From assembly GCF_016808335.1 (NCBI RefSeq), contig NC_053153.1, forward strand, positions 18,797,033-18,861,032: a stretch of DNA of 64,000 bases. The letters are read 5' to 3'. The notes beneath the pieces were generated by a model. It did not search any database. It saw only the letters and a list, made by a program, of their open reading frames with translations, and was not told where the DNA came from. Origin of the DNA: Panicum virgatum (taxonomy: Eukaryota; Streptophyta; Magnoliopsida; Poales; Poaceae). How positions within the stretch are numbered: the stretch's first letter is position 1; each line of letters begins with the position of its first letter. Both the position numbers and the translations under genes were made by a program. Positions 21,683-33,018 of the stretch are shown one piece after another.

Positions 21683-21915
21683 GGCCAACTCAACGTGTTG
21701 GCCCCTTCTCTCCCTTTTTTTTACTGGCCAACTCAACGTGTTGGCCTGTCATCATTTTTTTTACTGGCCAACTCAACGTGTTGGCCTATCATGATTTTTT
21801 TACCGGCCAACTCAACGTGTTGGCCTATCTCTTTTCTTTACCTCTTTTTTTTACTGGCCAACTCAATGTGTTGGCCTGTCATGATTTTTTTTGCGGCCAA
21901 CTCAACGTGTTGGCC
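21683..21915. repeat. Six-unit hairpin array between convergent gene ends
   Basis: GGCCAACTCAACGTGTTGGCC recurs at 21683, 21726, 21766, 21805, 21856 (one change) and 21895. The units are separated by T-rich spacers and start 39-51 bp apart. Each unit is an inverted repeat with a 7-bp stem GGCCAAC/GTTGGCC. The array lies between the pol stop (21953, minus strand) and the end of antisense gene 2 (21424, plus strand), so both transcripts converge on it. Confidence 0.9.
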
Positions 21916-21952
21916 TATTACACTGCAGCCAGATGGATCTCATCGGCTTTTG

Positions 21953-24900
21953 TCACTCGCTCTCCCACATGCTCGGGAAATACTTCTTGAGGTGTTGGCC
22001 ATTGACAGCGACAGTGATGTAGACGCGGCCCGATCTTCCGAGAGGTAGGGTAGATTCGATTGATGGAGTACGTGACGTTGGCGATCCGACTTCTAATCAG
22101 ACACGAATTCGAAGCCTACAACCGTTACACCACCGCTCCGCTGGTTATCAACCAAGCACAACTTGATTGACCTCGTCGAGAAGGCTTTTCCTGCAAGCGA
22201 ATCGAAGAACACTAGCAAGAAAGGATAAACACGCAATCTAAAATTGCAGATGTGAATGAAGCGAAAATCAAAGTGGGGTTCAAGAACTCGATTCCAAAGG
22301 GCTAATCGACACAGTGGAGGAGATCAAGAATGGGGGCCCTGGATCAATGTATAAGGACTTGTCGCCACAGATACAACGATGCAATGTCTGTTCCTCAAAG
22401 GAAAACTCAAGACTAAACAAAACCCAAGTCTAAAAGGCGGCATCTACTGAGTTTATATCCTAAGGGAGGTGCTAGGGTTGCTGGTAGAGGCCAAGGGGGC
22501 GTCCACCACTTGGGCCAACATGGTACACGAGCGAACAGCCCAAAAGATGGCGGCGCAGCGCCCTGACAGATTCTGGATGTCATATTGTTTCGGCGATTCC
22601 TGGCGACTCCGATTGAATTTGGGCCTCAAACTAGTGCCATTGGAAGATCCATGAAATTATCTTTCCATCCATATAAAGACCATCCAAAACGGACTCCGTA
22701 TTCAGCCTGGGCGTTGATTTTGGTGCGGCCTGTTCCTGGACTCCGAAGAAGACTCAAACTCGACTTGGATTGGGCCTCCAACTCGGCTTGGCTGCCCTTG
22801 CTGGTCCACCACGCCTCCAAACTCCTCCCCAACATCCTCTTCATCATCTCCATGGTTTCTAACAATAATTAAATCATTAGGTAGTAATTTATTCTCAAAT
22901 CCAGATGACGAATTTATTTGGAACGAGCTCACCTTATAATCAATGGTCATATCCGAAGGTGTCGTGCTCTCATCAGACAGGAAACTTGACACCGTCCAAT
23001 TCCTCGAGCATGTATGCATTCCCAGGCAAAACCTGATCAACCTTGTATGGCCCGTGCCAAGTTGGAGACCATTTACCAAACATTTTATCTTTAGTTCCCA
23101 ATGGCAATACTGCCTCCCAAACCAAGTCTCCAACCTGAAAATTCTTAGGCTTGACCCTCTTGTTGTATGCATGAGCAACTTTAGCCTTATTTTTTTTGAT
23201 CTTCTCCAGCGACCAAAGCCTTAGCTCTGTCAGGTCCTCCACGTTGTCATTCATCAAGGCTGCATACTGTTCAGTTGTCAGATCATTCTGGAACTCGACA
23301 CGCTTTGATCCGGCCGTGATCTCCCATGGTAACACAGCGTCTTGGCCGTAGACTAGATGGTACGGCGACGTCTTGGTGGACCCATGACATGAAATACGAT
23401 ATGCCCACAAAGCTTCTGATAACACCTCATGCCAGCGCCTAGGATATTCATCGATCTTTCTCTTTATGAGCTTGATGAGGCTCTGGTTGGATGCTTCAGC
23501 CTGTCCATTAGCTTGGGCATAATATGGAGATGATCTGATCAGCTTAATTCCCATGTCATCGGCAAACTTCCTGAATTCCTCTGATATAAAAACCGATCCT
23601 CCATCGGTCGTAATGGTCTGAGGAATTCCAAATCTGTGAATGATATGCTCTTTGACAAAGCCGATCACATCTTTCGACGCTACTGACCTCATGGGCACTG
23701 CTTCTACCCATTTTGTGAAATAATCTGTAGCAGCTAGAACCCATTGGTGTCCCTTGCTAGACGACGGGTTGATCTGACCAATCATGTCCATGGACCAACC
23801 TTTGAATGGCCACGGTTTGATGATAGGATTCATCACTGATGCTGGCACTATCTGAATTTTGCCAAACCTCTGACATGCCTGACATCCTTTGTAATACTTG
23901 AAGCAATTTTCAAGCATAGTGGGCAAGTAATAACCCGATCGTCTAATCAGCCACTTCATCTTATGAGCCGATTGATGAGTACCGCAGGCTCCTTCATGAA
24001 CCTCATGCAAGAGCCGATTTGACTCTGAAGGTCCCAGACATTTAAGTAGTAGTCCTTCCAAGGTCCTGTAGAACATGTCATCCCCTATCAGAACATACTT
24101 CATGGCCTTGAGTCTTATCCTTCTGGGTGCCCCCCGAGCCGAATCCTTCAAGTAATTGAAGATATCGGCTCTCCAGTCTCCGGGTTCTAGAAACTGAACC
24201 TCCACGTCAACTCCATTGGCTGTTTCCCTGTACCCGGAAGCCATCTGTGCCAGATCATTGGCTTCATTGTTCAGAGTTCTGCGTATCCAGTGGAAATTGA
24301 TGTACCTGAATTGTGACATCAACTCACGACACTGCATCCATATCGGAAATAGAGCCTCGCTCTCACATCTATATTCTTCCGTGAGCTGAGAAATCACCAA
24401 CTTTGAATCTCCAAAAATTTCCACCGCTTCTGCACCAGCTTCGAGGAGCAGTTCCATCCCTTTGCGAACGACTTCATATTCCACCAAATTATTGGTGCAC
24501 GGGGCAGTCATCCTGATGGAAAAAGAGTAAGTCGCCCCTCGAGGTGACACCAACAGAATTCCCACACCGCATCCATCATCACAAGCCGATCCGTCGAAAA
24601 ACATAGCCCAAGCACGAATAAATAATGCAGCAATATCCATGCTGATCCTGTCTGCAACAAGATCCGCCAGTGCCTGTCCTTTAACTGCTTTTGCAGGCTG
24701 ATACCGAATATCGAACTCTGACAACGCAAACATCCATTTCCCAAGCCGGCCTTTCAGGACAGGAGCCGACAGCATATGCTTTATGACATCCGATTTGCAT
24801 ATGACAATTGTTTTCGCCGAGAGCAAAATATGACGAAGCTTCATACATGTAAAGAATAAGCAAAGGCAAAGCTTCTCAATTTCAGGGTACCTGGTCTCGG

Positions 24901-26359
24901 TGTCTAACATGCGCCTGCTGAGGTAGAAAACCACCCTCTCCTGGCCGTCGTGCTTCTGGACTAACACCGAAGCAATGGAAGCGTCACCCACGGATAGGTA
25001 CACGTAGAACGACCTATCTTGCTGAGGAGGAACCAACACTGGAGGCTTGGACAAATATTCTTTAATTTCATCGAAAGCTTGCTGCTATTCTGCCCCCCAG
25101 CGAAACTCATCATCGGATTTGATCTTTACTAAACCCATGAACAGTTCAATACGCCCAGACAGATTAGAAATAAATCGTCTGACAAAGTTAATTTTACCGA
25201 TGAGCTTCTGCAACTCTTTCTTCGTAGTTGGTGGCTTCATCGTCTTCATAGCTTCTTGACTTTTCAGGCCGATCTCGATTCCCCGTTCATGCACCAAGAA
25301 TCCCAGAAATTGACCGGCCGATACTCCAAAGGCGCACTTCTTTGGGTTCATTTTAAGCCCAAACCTTCGAGTCCGCTCTAAAACTTGACGCAGATCTTCT
25401 AGATGTCCCCCAGCTGATTTGGACTTGACCACGACATCATCAATATAGACCTCTACCAATTTACCGATGAGATCATGAAAAATGTAATTCATAGCACGTT
25501 GGTACGTTGCACTGCCATTTTTCAGTCCAAAGGTCATCAACAAATATTCGAACAAGCTGACCGTGCCTGGTACTCTGAACGCGGTCTTGTTCACGTCTTC
25601 TGGGGCCATGAAGATCTGGTTGTAGCCGGCATTACCGTCCATAAAACTCATCATCTTGTGTCCGATAGCTGCGTTGATCAATGTCTCTGCAACAGGCATC
25701 GGGTACTCGTCCTTTGGTGTCGCTCTGTTGAGATCTCTAAAATCGACGCAGACACGTCATCGGCCATTCTTCTTTTGCACCGGTACCACACTGGAGATCC
25801 ATTCTGCATACCGGCATGGCCTGATGAACCCAGCATCCAACATCTTCTCCACCTCTTTCTTGACTTCTTCTAGGACTTCGGCCTTCATCTGACGTGCTCG
25901 TTGCTGAAATGGCCGAAACCCTTTCTTAAGCGGGAGCCGATGCTCGACGATGCTTCTATCCAGACCGGGCATCTCGGTGTAGTCCCATGCAAAACAGTCT
26001 CGGTACTCTTTCAGTAGTGCAATCATCTCCTCTCGCAAGGCCGAATCCAACTTCTTGCTGATAAATGTCGGCCGTGGCTTATCCCCAGGACCGATGTCAA
26101 CCTCTTCCAAATCATCAGCTGACGTGAACCCGTATCCGAGTTTGCCGTCATCTGAAAAACCAGCAGCGAACGCAAGCGAGTCTTCGTTATCCACAAGATC
26201 AGCGGCAAACACAGGGAGATGACAGGAAAAATTATTTGGCCAACCGCACGGGCTGGCCGCCTCTATAATTCCATTATCATTCGAAACCAAATAGTCGATG
26301 AGTGGCCAACTGCCAGAGCAGGCCATCGTGTGTACATGATGTAACAATTCCGAACCCAC
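21953..26359 (-). pseudogene. pol: Tat pol: RT, dual RNase H, integrase (broken)
   Basis: The RT region (26359 to about 25085) shows FRPFQQRARQMKAEV, the catalytic YIDD near 25452 and GFLVHERGIE. TGA at about 25757 and TAG at about 25087 interrupt the same frame. The first RNase H follows (DASIASVLVQ, YPEIEKL), then a second RNase H (MFFDGSACDDGCGVGILL, NLVEYE, FGDSKLVISQL), the mark of the Tat lineage. Integrase has its HHCC zinc region (HEVHEGACGTHQ, CQACQRFG) and the D, D, E residues in MDMIGQ, TTDGGSVF and GQAEASNQ. The C-terminus is split by the solo LTR at 22015-22975 and ends with TGA at 21953. Confidence 0.9.
22015..22975 (-). mobile_element. Solo LTR inserted in the Tat integrase tail
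   Basis: 961 bp with ends TGATGTAGAC...GCTCTCATCA and a perfect 5-bp target duplication GACAG (22010-22014, 22976-22980). On either side the integrase C-terminal coding is in the same frame, so excision in silico would give a continuous frame. The minus strand has a TATA-like GATATAAACTC near 22455, so I assign the minus orientation tentatively. No internal region remains, hence solo LTR. Confidence 0.85.
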
Positions 26360-26442
26360 ACAGGATTTTTCTATTTTTTGGGGCCGATCGCTGGGACCGG
26401 CCTCTCTATCTCTATTACATCCCGTAGCATGCCAGGATGCGT

Positions 26443-26960
26443 CTACTCTATTAGGCCAGTGGATAAGACCAGCCTCAGTCCGTTTTTTGTCGCCTCGATC
26501 CGATCACAGTCTTCCAGGGCGATCCCTGAGATCGGCTCCTGCCCTTCCGCATCCCAGGCGTTCATGTCTGCGAGCGAGACCTCGCTAGAGTCATCTGCAC
26601 TGACCACCTCCACTTCATCGCCATCCCATTGGATGAGATACTGATGCATTGTAGAAGGGATACAACAGTTGGCGTGAATCCAATCCCTCCCAAGCAATAC
26701 CGTATATGTACTTTTGCTGTTGACGATGAAGAACGAAGTTGGGATCGTCTTGCGGTCCACTGTCAACTCCACATTAAGGACCCCATTGCCTCTGATGGTT
26801 GTCCGTTGAAGTCATTGAGCATCACATTGGTCTTGATCAGATCGGCAGAAGAACGACCCAATCGGCGCAGCCCAGAATATGGCATCAGGTTGACTGCGGC
26901 ACCAGTGTCGACCAACATCCTGTTCATAGGCTTGCCATTGATGAAGCCCTTGAGATACAA
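26443..26960 (-). pseudogene. Tat aspartic protease, frameshifted
   Basis: The retroviral-type protease shows the active-site motif MLVDTGAAVNLMP (about 26900) and the flap-region pattern VLLGRDWIH (about 26680). The two halves lie in different frames, with the shift near 26770. TAG near 27012 separates it from gag, in the same frame as the upstream segment. It would cleave the element's polyprotein. Confidence 0.85.
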
Positions 26961-27011
26961 TCCCTTTAGGTGCTTGTAGCTTTTCTCCTTGGGCTTCTCG
27001 AAGATGATCGG

Positions 27012-29565
27012 CTATGGGCCCAGATCCAGCTGTGCGATAGCCGATTCTTCCGGTTGGGGTGCCCGAAACTCTGATGGGAGCACGAACACCATGTTCACAT
27101 CAGCCGATGGCTTCTCGTCGGCTTTTGTTTGCTTGGGGCGCCACTCTTTTCTCGGAGGGTGCCTTTCCTCCCTTTGCGGTTGCCTGACTTGCTCCGCGAG
27201 ATCCGGACGCGTTTTCCTCAGCACGTCGAGGTACTTTGCTTCTGCCTCTTCCAGATTGCGCAAGCGCTGCAATCTGCGCTTCTGCGAGCGATTAAGCCCA
27301 TCAGGACACCACCGTGGACGATGATACCTGTCTTCTTCTTCTTCTTGCTTGGAATCACCCCTGGTTGGCCTCCTCACACGGTCATCATGACGTGTTCCGG
27401 GCCCTAAGCGCCGGAACACTGATGTCTCGTCCTGCTGGTGTCCTCGAGGCCTGCACTCCAAGTAATCATCTATAGTAGGCAATCGGCTAATGCCGGAATT
27501 CCAACAATACCTGAAGAACGGGCAATGCCAGTGGTCGCGTATAGCCTGGCGTCTCCCCAGTGTCCTTCCTGAGCGGTGCTCGTACTCGTCTTCTTCCGAT
27601 TCGTATCGGCAGCGCAACTTGTACTAGTATTGGTACTTTTCCAGAAGCTGATTAGAAGCTGGAAGCTGATTGCGGATGTGATGCACCTGCTCTTTAGTCA
27701 CATACCGTTGTTCCAGCTCACGTTCATCCTGCGGCCGTTTGCCAGAAGTGGCCTCTCTCCTCTACTTGTCATGGCGGCGCATGGGTCCCACCATGTTGAT
27801 CTGGAATGCCAAATCCTGGCCCTTGGATCCGAAATCTGACAGCTCCACCATATTAGCTTGTGGGAAGGGCTTTGTGTCAACCTTCATCGTGTGTTGAGCC
27901 AGGATTAACCGGCCTTGCTCGATAGCCGATTGTATCTGACGACGTAGCTCCTTGCATTCACCCGTGGAATGAGTGAACGAGTGGTGCCATTTGCAGTACA
28001 GTCTTCCCTGCAGCTCTTGTGCTGTCGGTAACTTGTGATTCTCTGGGAGCTTCAGCTGTTTTTCTTTGAGGAGCAGATCAAATATCTGCTCTGCCTTGGT
28101 CACGTCGAAGTCGAAGCCCTTCACAAGCCCCTGCTGTTTGACCCACTTGCACGGGACAGGGTTTACCCCCCGAGTCCACTCTGCCACGGCCACTTCTTGC
28201 TCCTCGCCAGAGTCATCAGATTCATCCGCCTGGGCCATGTTCACATGGCGCTTGAACTTGTCCTGGTACAGCTCAGGATGATAAAGCTCATATGCCGTAA
28301 GCTTCTGCACCAGGTGCGCCAGAGATGTGAACTCCAACTAAAAAGCCGCATCCTTGATCGGCTTAGCGAGTCCCAGGACAGCCAGATCGACTGCCTCCTT
28401 CTCTGTGATGCGCGACGAGTAGCATCAGTTCTTTACTTCTCTGAAGCGCTGTATATACTCTACACAGTCTCTCCTCGCTTTTGCCTGACCTGGGCGAGGT
28501 CGGCAATTCCAGCTTCAGCAGCCTCTAAGTGATACTGGGTATGGAATTGATCTTCCAGCTGCCTCCAGTTCGAATCGAATCTGGAGCCAACAACGCGTAC
28601 CATCCAAAAGCTGGGCCAGTAAGAGATTGGCCGAAGAACCGGACCCTCAGCGGATCCGATACTGAGATCATCCCAAGCTGTGTTAAGTATCGGCTCACGT
28701 ACTCGATGGAGCTGGCTCCTTCTAACCCGTTGAACTTGGTGAACTCAGGAAGCCGATACTTGGGTGGCAGTGGGATCAAGTCATAGTCACTTGGATACGG
28801 CTTGGAATAGCCGATCGTTTTCCTTTTGGGCAGGATGCCCAACTGGTCTCTCAGTATTGCACTGACCTGCTCCACACTAAGAACTCCTGGGGCCGATGGC
28901 TCAGCACTCGGCCCAGTAGCGTACTTTGCCAGCCACGCTTGTTTCTCCGCGTCTGCTCCAGAAGCTCCTGGGTTTACCATCTGCACCGAGCGTGTTGGAT
29001 TGACGCTGTCAGGGATGTAGGCGCACGTGTAGCCGTGCGGAATCTCCTTGGGTGGCTCGGTGAGGAATTGACCTTCTCCAGGATCGCCGCTGATCTTGTG
29101 GACGACGTAGATCGGCGAATTTTGTGGTTTTGGAGCCGCAAATGAGAACGGCAATACTAGTCTAGAATGCAGTGCAGCTTCCTCTGTGTGACTCCCCAGA
29201 GTTGGCCCCGATGGAGAGTACTGGTTCTTGATTATCTCCTGGATGACGCGATGCGCCATGCGCTCGAGTTCATTCATCAGGCTCTGAGAGTGCCGATGAA
29301 GCGCATGGGCCACCATGTAGTTCATCTCCTGACGCAGGGCTCTGGTGCGCTCTTCTGATGGCACAAACAGATCTACATTGTCGAGAGCGCCTTCTGGTGA
29401 GAACCACTTCCACCTGATGCCATGGTTGCGGGTCCTCTCAAAAGAGCCGATGAGATCGGCTTCCAGCAGAGCTTTGATCTCATCATACTTCTTCTTGTGT
29501 TCAGGAGAGAGCTCTTCATACGTGACGGGCTTGGGAGCGGGTTCTTGATCTTGAGCTCCAGTCAT
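27012..29565 (-). pseudogene. gag: Tat gag, several stops and a frameshift
   Basis: The start at 29565 is the first ATG after the primer site. The N-terminal part (29565 to about 28525) is helical and ends in the conserved retrotransposon gag region (LRVRFFGQSLTGPAFGWYALL). A frameshift follows near 28525, then in-frame stops near 28425, 28349 and 27762. The nucleocapsid part has two Cys/His clusters (YCKWHHSFTHSTGECKELRR near 27990, HCPFFRYCWNSGISRLP near 27510) and a highly charged tail. This is the typical RIRE2-type gag layout. Confidence 0.85.
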
Positions 29566-29594
29566 TGTTGCAGTGGACGTTGTTGCCGAGAAGG

Positions 29595-29612
29595 GTCCCA
29601 CCGGGCGTGCCA
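29595..29612 (-). other. Tat primer-binding site
   Basis: On the minus strand TGGCACGCCCGGTGGGAC lies five bases inside the 5' LTR (29618-30834). It would pair with a tRNA 3' end finishing in CCA. I did not assign the tRNA. Confidence 0.65.
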
Positions 29613-29617
29613 GAATG

Positions 29618-30834
29618 TGTTGTCGGTCGAAACCCACCGGCGAGCAGCGACAGGCAACACGAAGAGCCGGGAGATCGCCGGGGCGCTGGCAGGCATTGCT
29701 CCCTCGTCGACGGCCCGCAATTCCAGCAATGCGCCGCGGCTTGTGAAGACGCAGGGCGTGCCACCTGACCGTTACCCGATCAGGAAGGTGCGGATGTGCT
29801 TGTAATGATTTGCATGCAAACACAAACACGTGGCAATATAAGTCTGAGCCGTGGTCGGCTCCCCGGGAAGACTCTTGCATCGGCTTTAAAGAGCCGATCG
29901 AGTCCCGGTGTCATATGGGATCTGTTTGCATCCGGATATTGATGATTAAAGCGAATAACTATAAAGCTGCTTCAATTAAATCTAATTGATCTAATCCACA
30001 ACGGTAAAGGCTTCACTGCTAGATCGGAACATCCTACACGTGACTGGGCCTAATAAACGTAACAGATAACTAAACCATAACCAAAACAGAGGCCTAAGAA
30101 CTAGCAAGAGCCGATTCCCGGATCAATTCCCTGTTGAGACTAAAGCAAAGCATCTAACACGCCACCGGATCGTCCAACCCGTTTGCAAGGCCTAACCTAG
30201 CAGATATTACGCCAACTCTTAAGAACAAGAGCAAACCGTAACAGATCAGATCTACTAAACATGAAAGAAGCAGGGTGTCGTCTCTGTGCAACTAATCCTA
30301 TATGACAAGAACTAGCATAAGATTGAAACGTGACTGCACAGAGACAATATGATATTCGTAGATGATAAATAACAAGGTACGATAGATCTACTAAAAGCCA
30401 TGCTACGAACATCAAGATAACTAGCATTACTCACCATAAAAAACGCTTCAGTACGAGTAATACCAAGGTAAAAGCAAGAACAACGCTGCCCTGATCGCGA
30501 GAAGCGATCAGGGCAGCATGACGTTTATTTGGATGAAACCCTAGGATTAGGGGTGGCGATGCGCCGAGATTGTTGTTTGCGAGACGTGATGACGCTCCTT
30601 TTTTCATGAATAACATAGGGTACATATTTATAGTCCGGAGACTTGGGAAACAATCTAAACTAATCTTGTCCCGATCGGACTCTATCTCTAATCTTAAACT
30701 AAATCTAAGATACATGGCCCATGTGACCCAGGTGCTCACGCAGGAGCCGATTTACAAGTCTTCTTCAATTTTCTGCTTTAAGCTCATTTTGCTTTCGGCC
30801 CATAAATTAATCCTGTTAATTTATGGCGATAACA
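29618..30834 (-). repeat. 5' LTR of the Tat element
   Basis: 1,217 bp, the near-identical partner of 17664-18880. In the sense direction it starts TGTTATCGCC and ends CCGACAACA. It carries the promoter for gag-pol on the minus strand. Confidence 0.93.
30625..30633 (-). promoter_or_regulatory. TATA box of the Tat 5' LTR
   Basis: CTATAAATA on the minus strand, about 200 bp inside the upstream end of the LTR. It is the best candidate for the genomic RNA promoter. Confidence 0.6.
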
Positions 30835-30839
30835 CATAG

Positions 30840-31030
30840 AGGATGACGTGGTTGATGACGCAGATGGCAATGTTGACGTGTCTGGTGACGTGGCCAATGA
30901 CATGGCTGCTAACATGTCGATGATGTGCATTGAGGGGATGATGTGTACGTTGACATGGCCGATGATGTGGCTCCTGACATGGCAATGATGTGGAAAGTGG
31001 TGATGACGTGGTAGATGATGTCACCACCGC
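30840..31030 (+). repeat. Degenerate GATGACGTGGC-type tandem repeats
   Basis: Many short units of the form GATGAYGTGGC or GACATGGC in direct orientation. They continue the DNA interrupted by the Tat element at 17663, so they probably belong to the CACTA-like element's subterminal region. Confidence 0.6.
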
Positions 31031-31498
31031 AACCCATTTGTGGACGGTAAATTCAGTAATACTACACAACAGCCCATATAAAAAATTAGCCCACCAGTTT
31101 TCCTAGCCCATATATCAAAACAACACAATAGTTCCATCCCAGAAATCACATCAAACAAAAAATAAAAAACATTTTCAAGACAACGCATCAATTGCTTAAT
31201 TAGTAAAGTGATTACTAATTAATTACAACAGTACATAATAATTATATTTACATATTGAACAAATATTAGGCAGGCACAAAACGACACGTTTGTTGCACTT
31301 TGTAGGCTAGCAGCAAATTTTTTCCACTCCAAGTGATCCGGTAGGTAAACTAAATCTAATTAGTACATGGGAAACATATAAGCATCGCTAAATAATAATA
31401 AGGTATAGTAGATTTCAGATTACATAGGACCACACTGGTTTATAAACATTTTGTAGTTTGCAGCATTTTATAAACAATTCAGAGGGATCTATTGCGCT
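31031..31498. other. AT-rich stretch, nothing recognised
   Basis: No coding frame or element boundary is supported here. The far end of the CACTA-like element may lie within it but was not found. Confidence 0.5.
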
Positions 31499-31506
31499 TT
31501 AATATC

Positions 31507-32092
31507 TAGGCCTGCTAATGGGGACATACCCGCCCATTCCCCGCCCCTACCCGCAGCAGTACAATTAATTTTTGCCAACCCGCCCCAACCCAAATATTTA
31601 ACTAATCAACCCGCTCCAATCCGCCACACCAATGGTGGGTTATGCAATTTCCTCACCAAACTGATCGATGTAACCACATATGCTGTTGTCCTCTCTGATC
31701 CCCAAGCGAAACCGCACCACGGCGATGGAATCCGACTTCGGCGTGGCCATGTGACGGTGCCGTTCCCGGCGACCGAGACCTTGGGCATGATGATGGGGAT
31801 GTGGGTGGTGTAGATGGCGCCGACGACGCCGGGGATCCCCGAGTCGGCCTGGAAGCGGGCCTTGAAACCGGCGGCGGCGGCGTCGGGACAGCGGAGGAAG
31901 CGGCGGTGTCGCCTTCTTGGCTTCTTGCGGAGCAGGCGATCTGTTTCTACCCCACCCCGCCCCAACCCGTGAATACAGCCCACCCCGCCCCAACCCGTTG
32001 GCCTCTAAACCCATTACTACCTACACAAACGGATCCCCATTCAAAAAGCCGCCCCAAAATCTCCATCTGACCCCGCCCCACTAGCAGGCCTA
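31507..32092 (-). mobile_element. hAT-type element carrying a Harbinger transposase-like fragment
   Basis: 586 bp with a perfect 8-bp target duplication TTAATATC (31499-31506, 32093-32100). The termini are TAGGCCTGCTAATGGGG and CCCCACTAGCAGGCCTA. Both flanks have CCCGCCCC/AACCCGCCCC-rich arms. The GC-rich core (about 31640-31930), read on the minus strand, gives GIPGVVGAIYTTHIPI. This resembles the first catalytic-Asp region of PIF/Harbinger (HARBI1-like) transposases, which is foreign to a hAT element. The expected Asp after AI is a Tyr here, so it would be inactive. The Harbinger resemblance comes from a short motif only. Confidence 0.75.
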
Positions 32093-32384
32093 TTAATATC
32101 AGTCAAGGTGCAGATGCTTCACTAATCAGGGGATGCAAGGAGAAGAGATCCTCCTGGGGGAGCTTGGCCGCCGCCGGTTGATTTACTGTTCTTGTATTAA
32201 AGGTTACCAAGCTATCGACTGGTTGAGCTTGCAGGCATACGTTGCACTCTTTGCGTATACTGATGTGCCCAAGTTTTCATGCCTTTCCAAGAGAAGAGTA
32301 ATTTTGCTTGATGCCGTATGTAACTGGAACGATTTTGTATAAGACCACGATGCAATGCTGCCAGTGACCTTGTTGTGCAATTCA

Positions 32385-32616
32385 GGCTGTGTTTAGTTTG
32401 TGAAATTTTTTGGATTTTGGTATTGTAGCATTTTTATTATTATTTGGCAATTAATGTCCAATCATGAACTAATTAGGCTTAAAAGATTCATCTCGTTATT
32501 TACAGTTGAACTATGTAATTAATTATTTTTGCAATTATATTTAATACTCCATGTATGTGTTTGAAAATTCGATGTAACCGCTACTGTAGCAAAAATTTTA
32601 GGAACTAAACGGAGCC
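32385..32616. mobile_element. Tourist-like MITE, 232 bp
   Basis: The ends GGCTGTGTTTAGTTT and AACTAAACGGAGCC are imperfect inverted repeats, with a 3-bp duplication TCA on both sides. The interior has the ATTAGGCTTAAAAGATTCATCTCG core shared by several other elements in this window. Confidence 0.65.
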
Positions 32617-32661
32617 TCAGGTTGATGTTACCGGCCCAAGAAAACCATTCTTCCAATGTAA

Positions 32662-33018
32662 GGCCCTGTTTAGATCACAACCCGTAAACCCGTAAACGCA
32701 AAAAAAACGTCACATCGAATATTTCGACACATACATTGAGTACTAAATGAAGTCTATTTACAAAATTTTTTGCATGAATGGGTTGTAAATCGCGAGACGA
32801 ATCTAATGAGCCTACTTAATCCATGATTTGCAATAATGATGCTACAGTAACCATCCACTAATTATAAATTAATCATAGATTAATTAGCATCATTAGATTC
32901 ATCTCGTGATTTACAACCCATCTGTATAAAAAGTTTTGTAAATATACTTCATTTAGTACTTCAAATTAGTAAGATTTCATCACAAATTTTTTTTTTTACA
33001 AAACATCTAAACACGGCC
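32662..33018. mobile_element. Tourist-like (PIF/Harbinger) MITE, 357 bp
   Basis: The terminal repeats GGCCCTGTTTAGAT and ATCTAAACACGGCC are flanked by the 3-bp duplication TAA (32659-32661, 33019-33021). The interior is nearly self-complementary (AATCTAATGAGCC...TTAGATTCATCTCG). It ends about 260 bp upstream of the protease gene start, so it is part of that gene's promoter region. Confidence 0.85.

Larger units (their letters stand above)
17664..30834 (-). mobile_element. Full-length Ty3/Gypsy retrotransposon, Tat lineage (RIRE2-like)
   Basis: A 13,171-bp element on the minus strand with 1,217-bp LTRs (TG...CA) and a perfect target duplication CATAG (17659-17663, 30835-30839). Sense order is gag, protease, RT, RNase H, a second RNase H, integrase. 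This is Gypsy order, and the dual RNase H marks the Tat lineage. Downstream of pol lie a hairpin array and two open regions on the opposite strand, matching the antisense extra ORFs known for Tat elements such as Grande and RIRE2. gag-pol has several stops and at least three frame changes. A 961-bp solo LTR sits inside the integrase tail. The LTRs differ by a few percent at most by eye. Confidence 0.95.

Noticed and set aside
21683..21915. CRISPR-like array
   Set aside because: Repeats are palindromic with T-rich non-unique spacers in a plant retrotransposon, with no cas genes.
21641..22048. Two overlapping frames with repeated GQLNVL and ANSTCWP peptides
   Set aside because: They are translations of the hairpin array in two frames, not a repeat protein.
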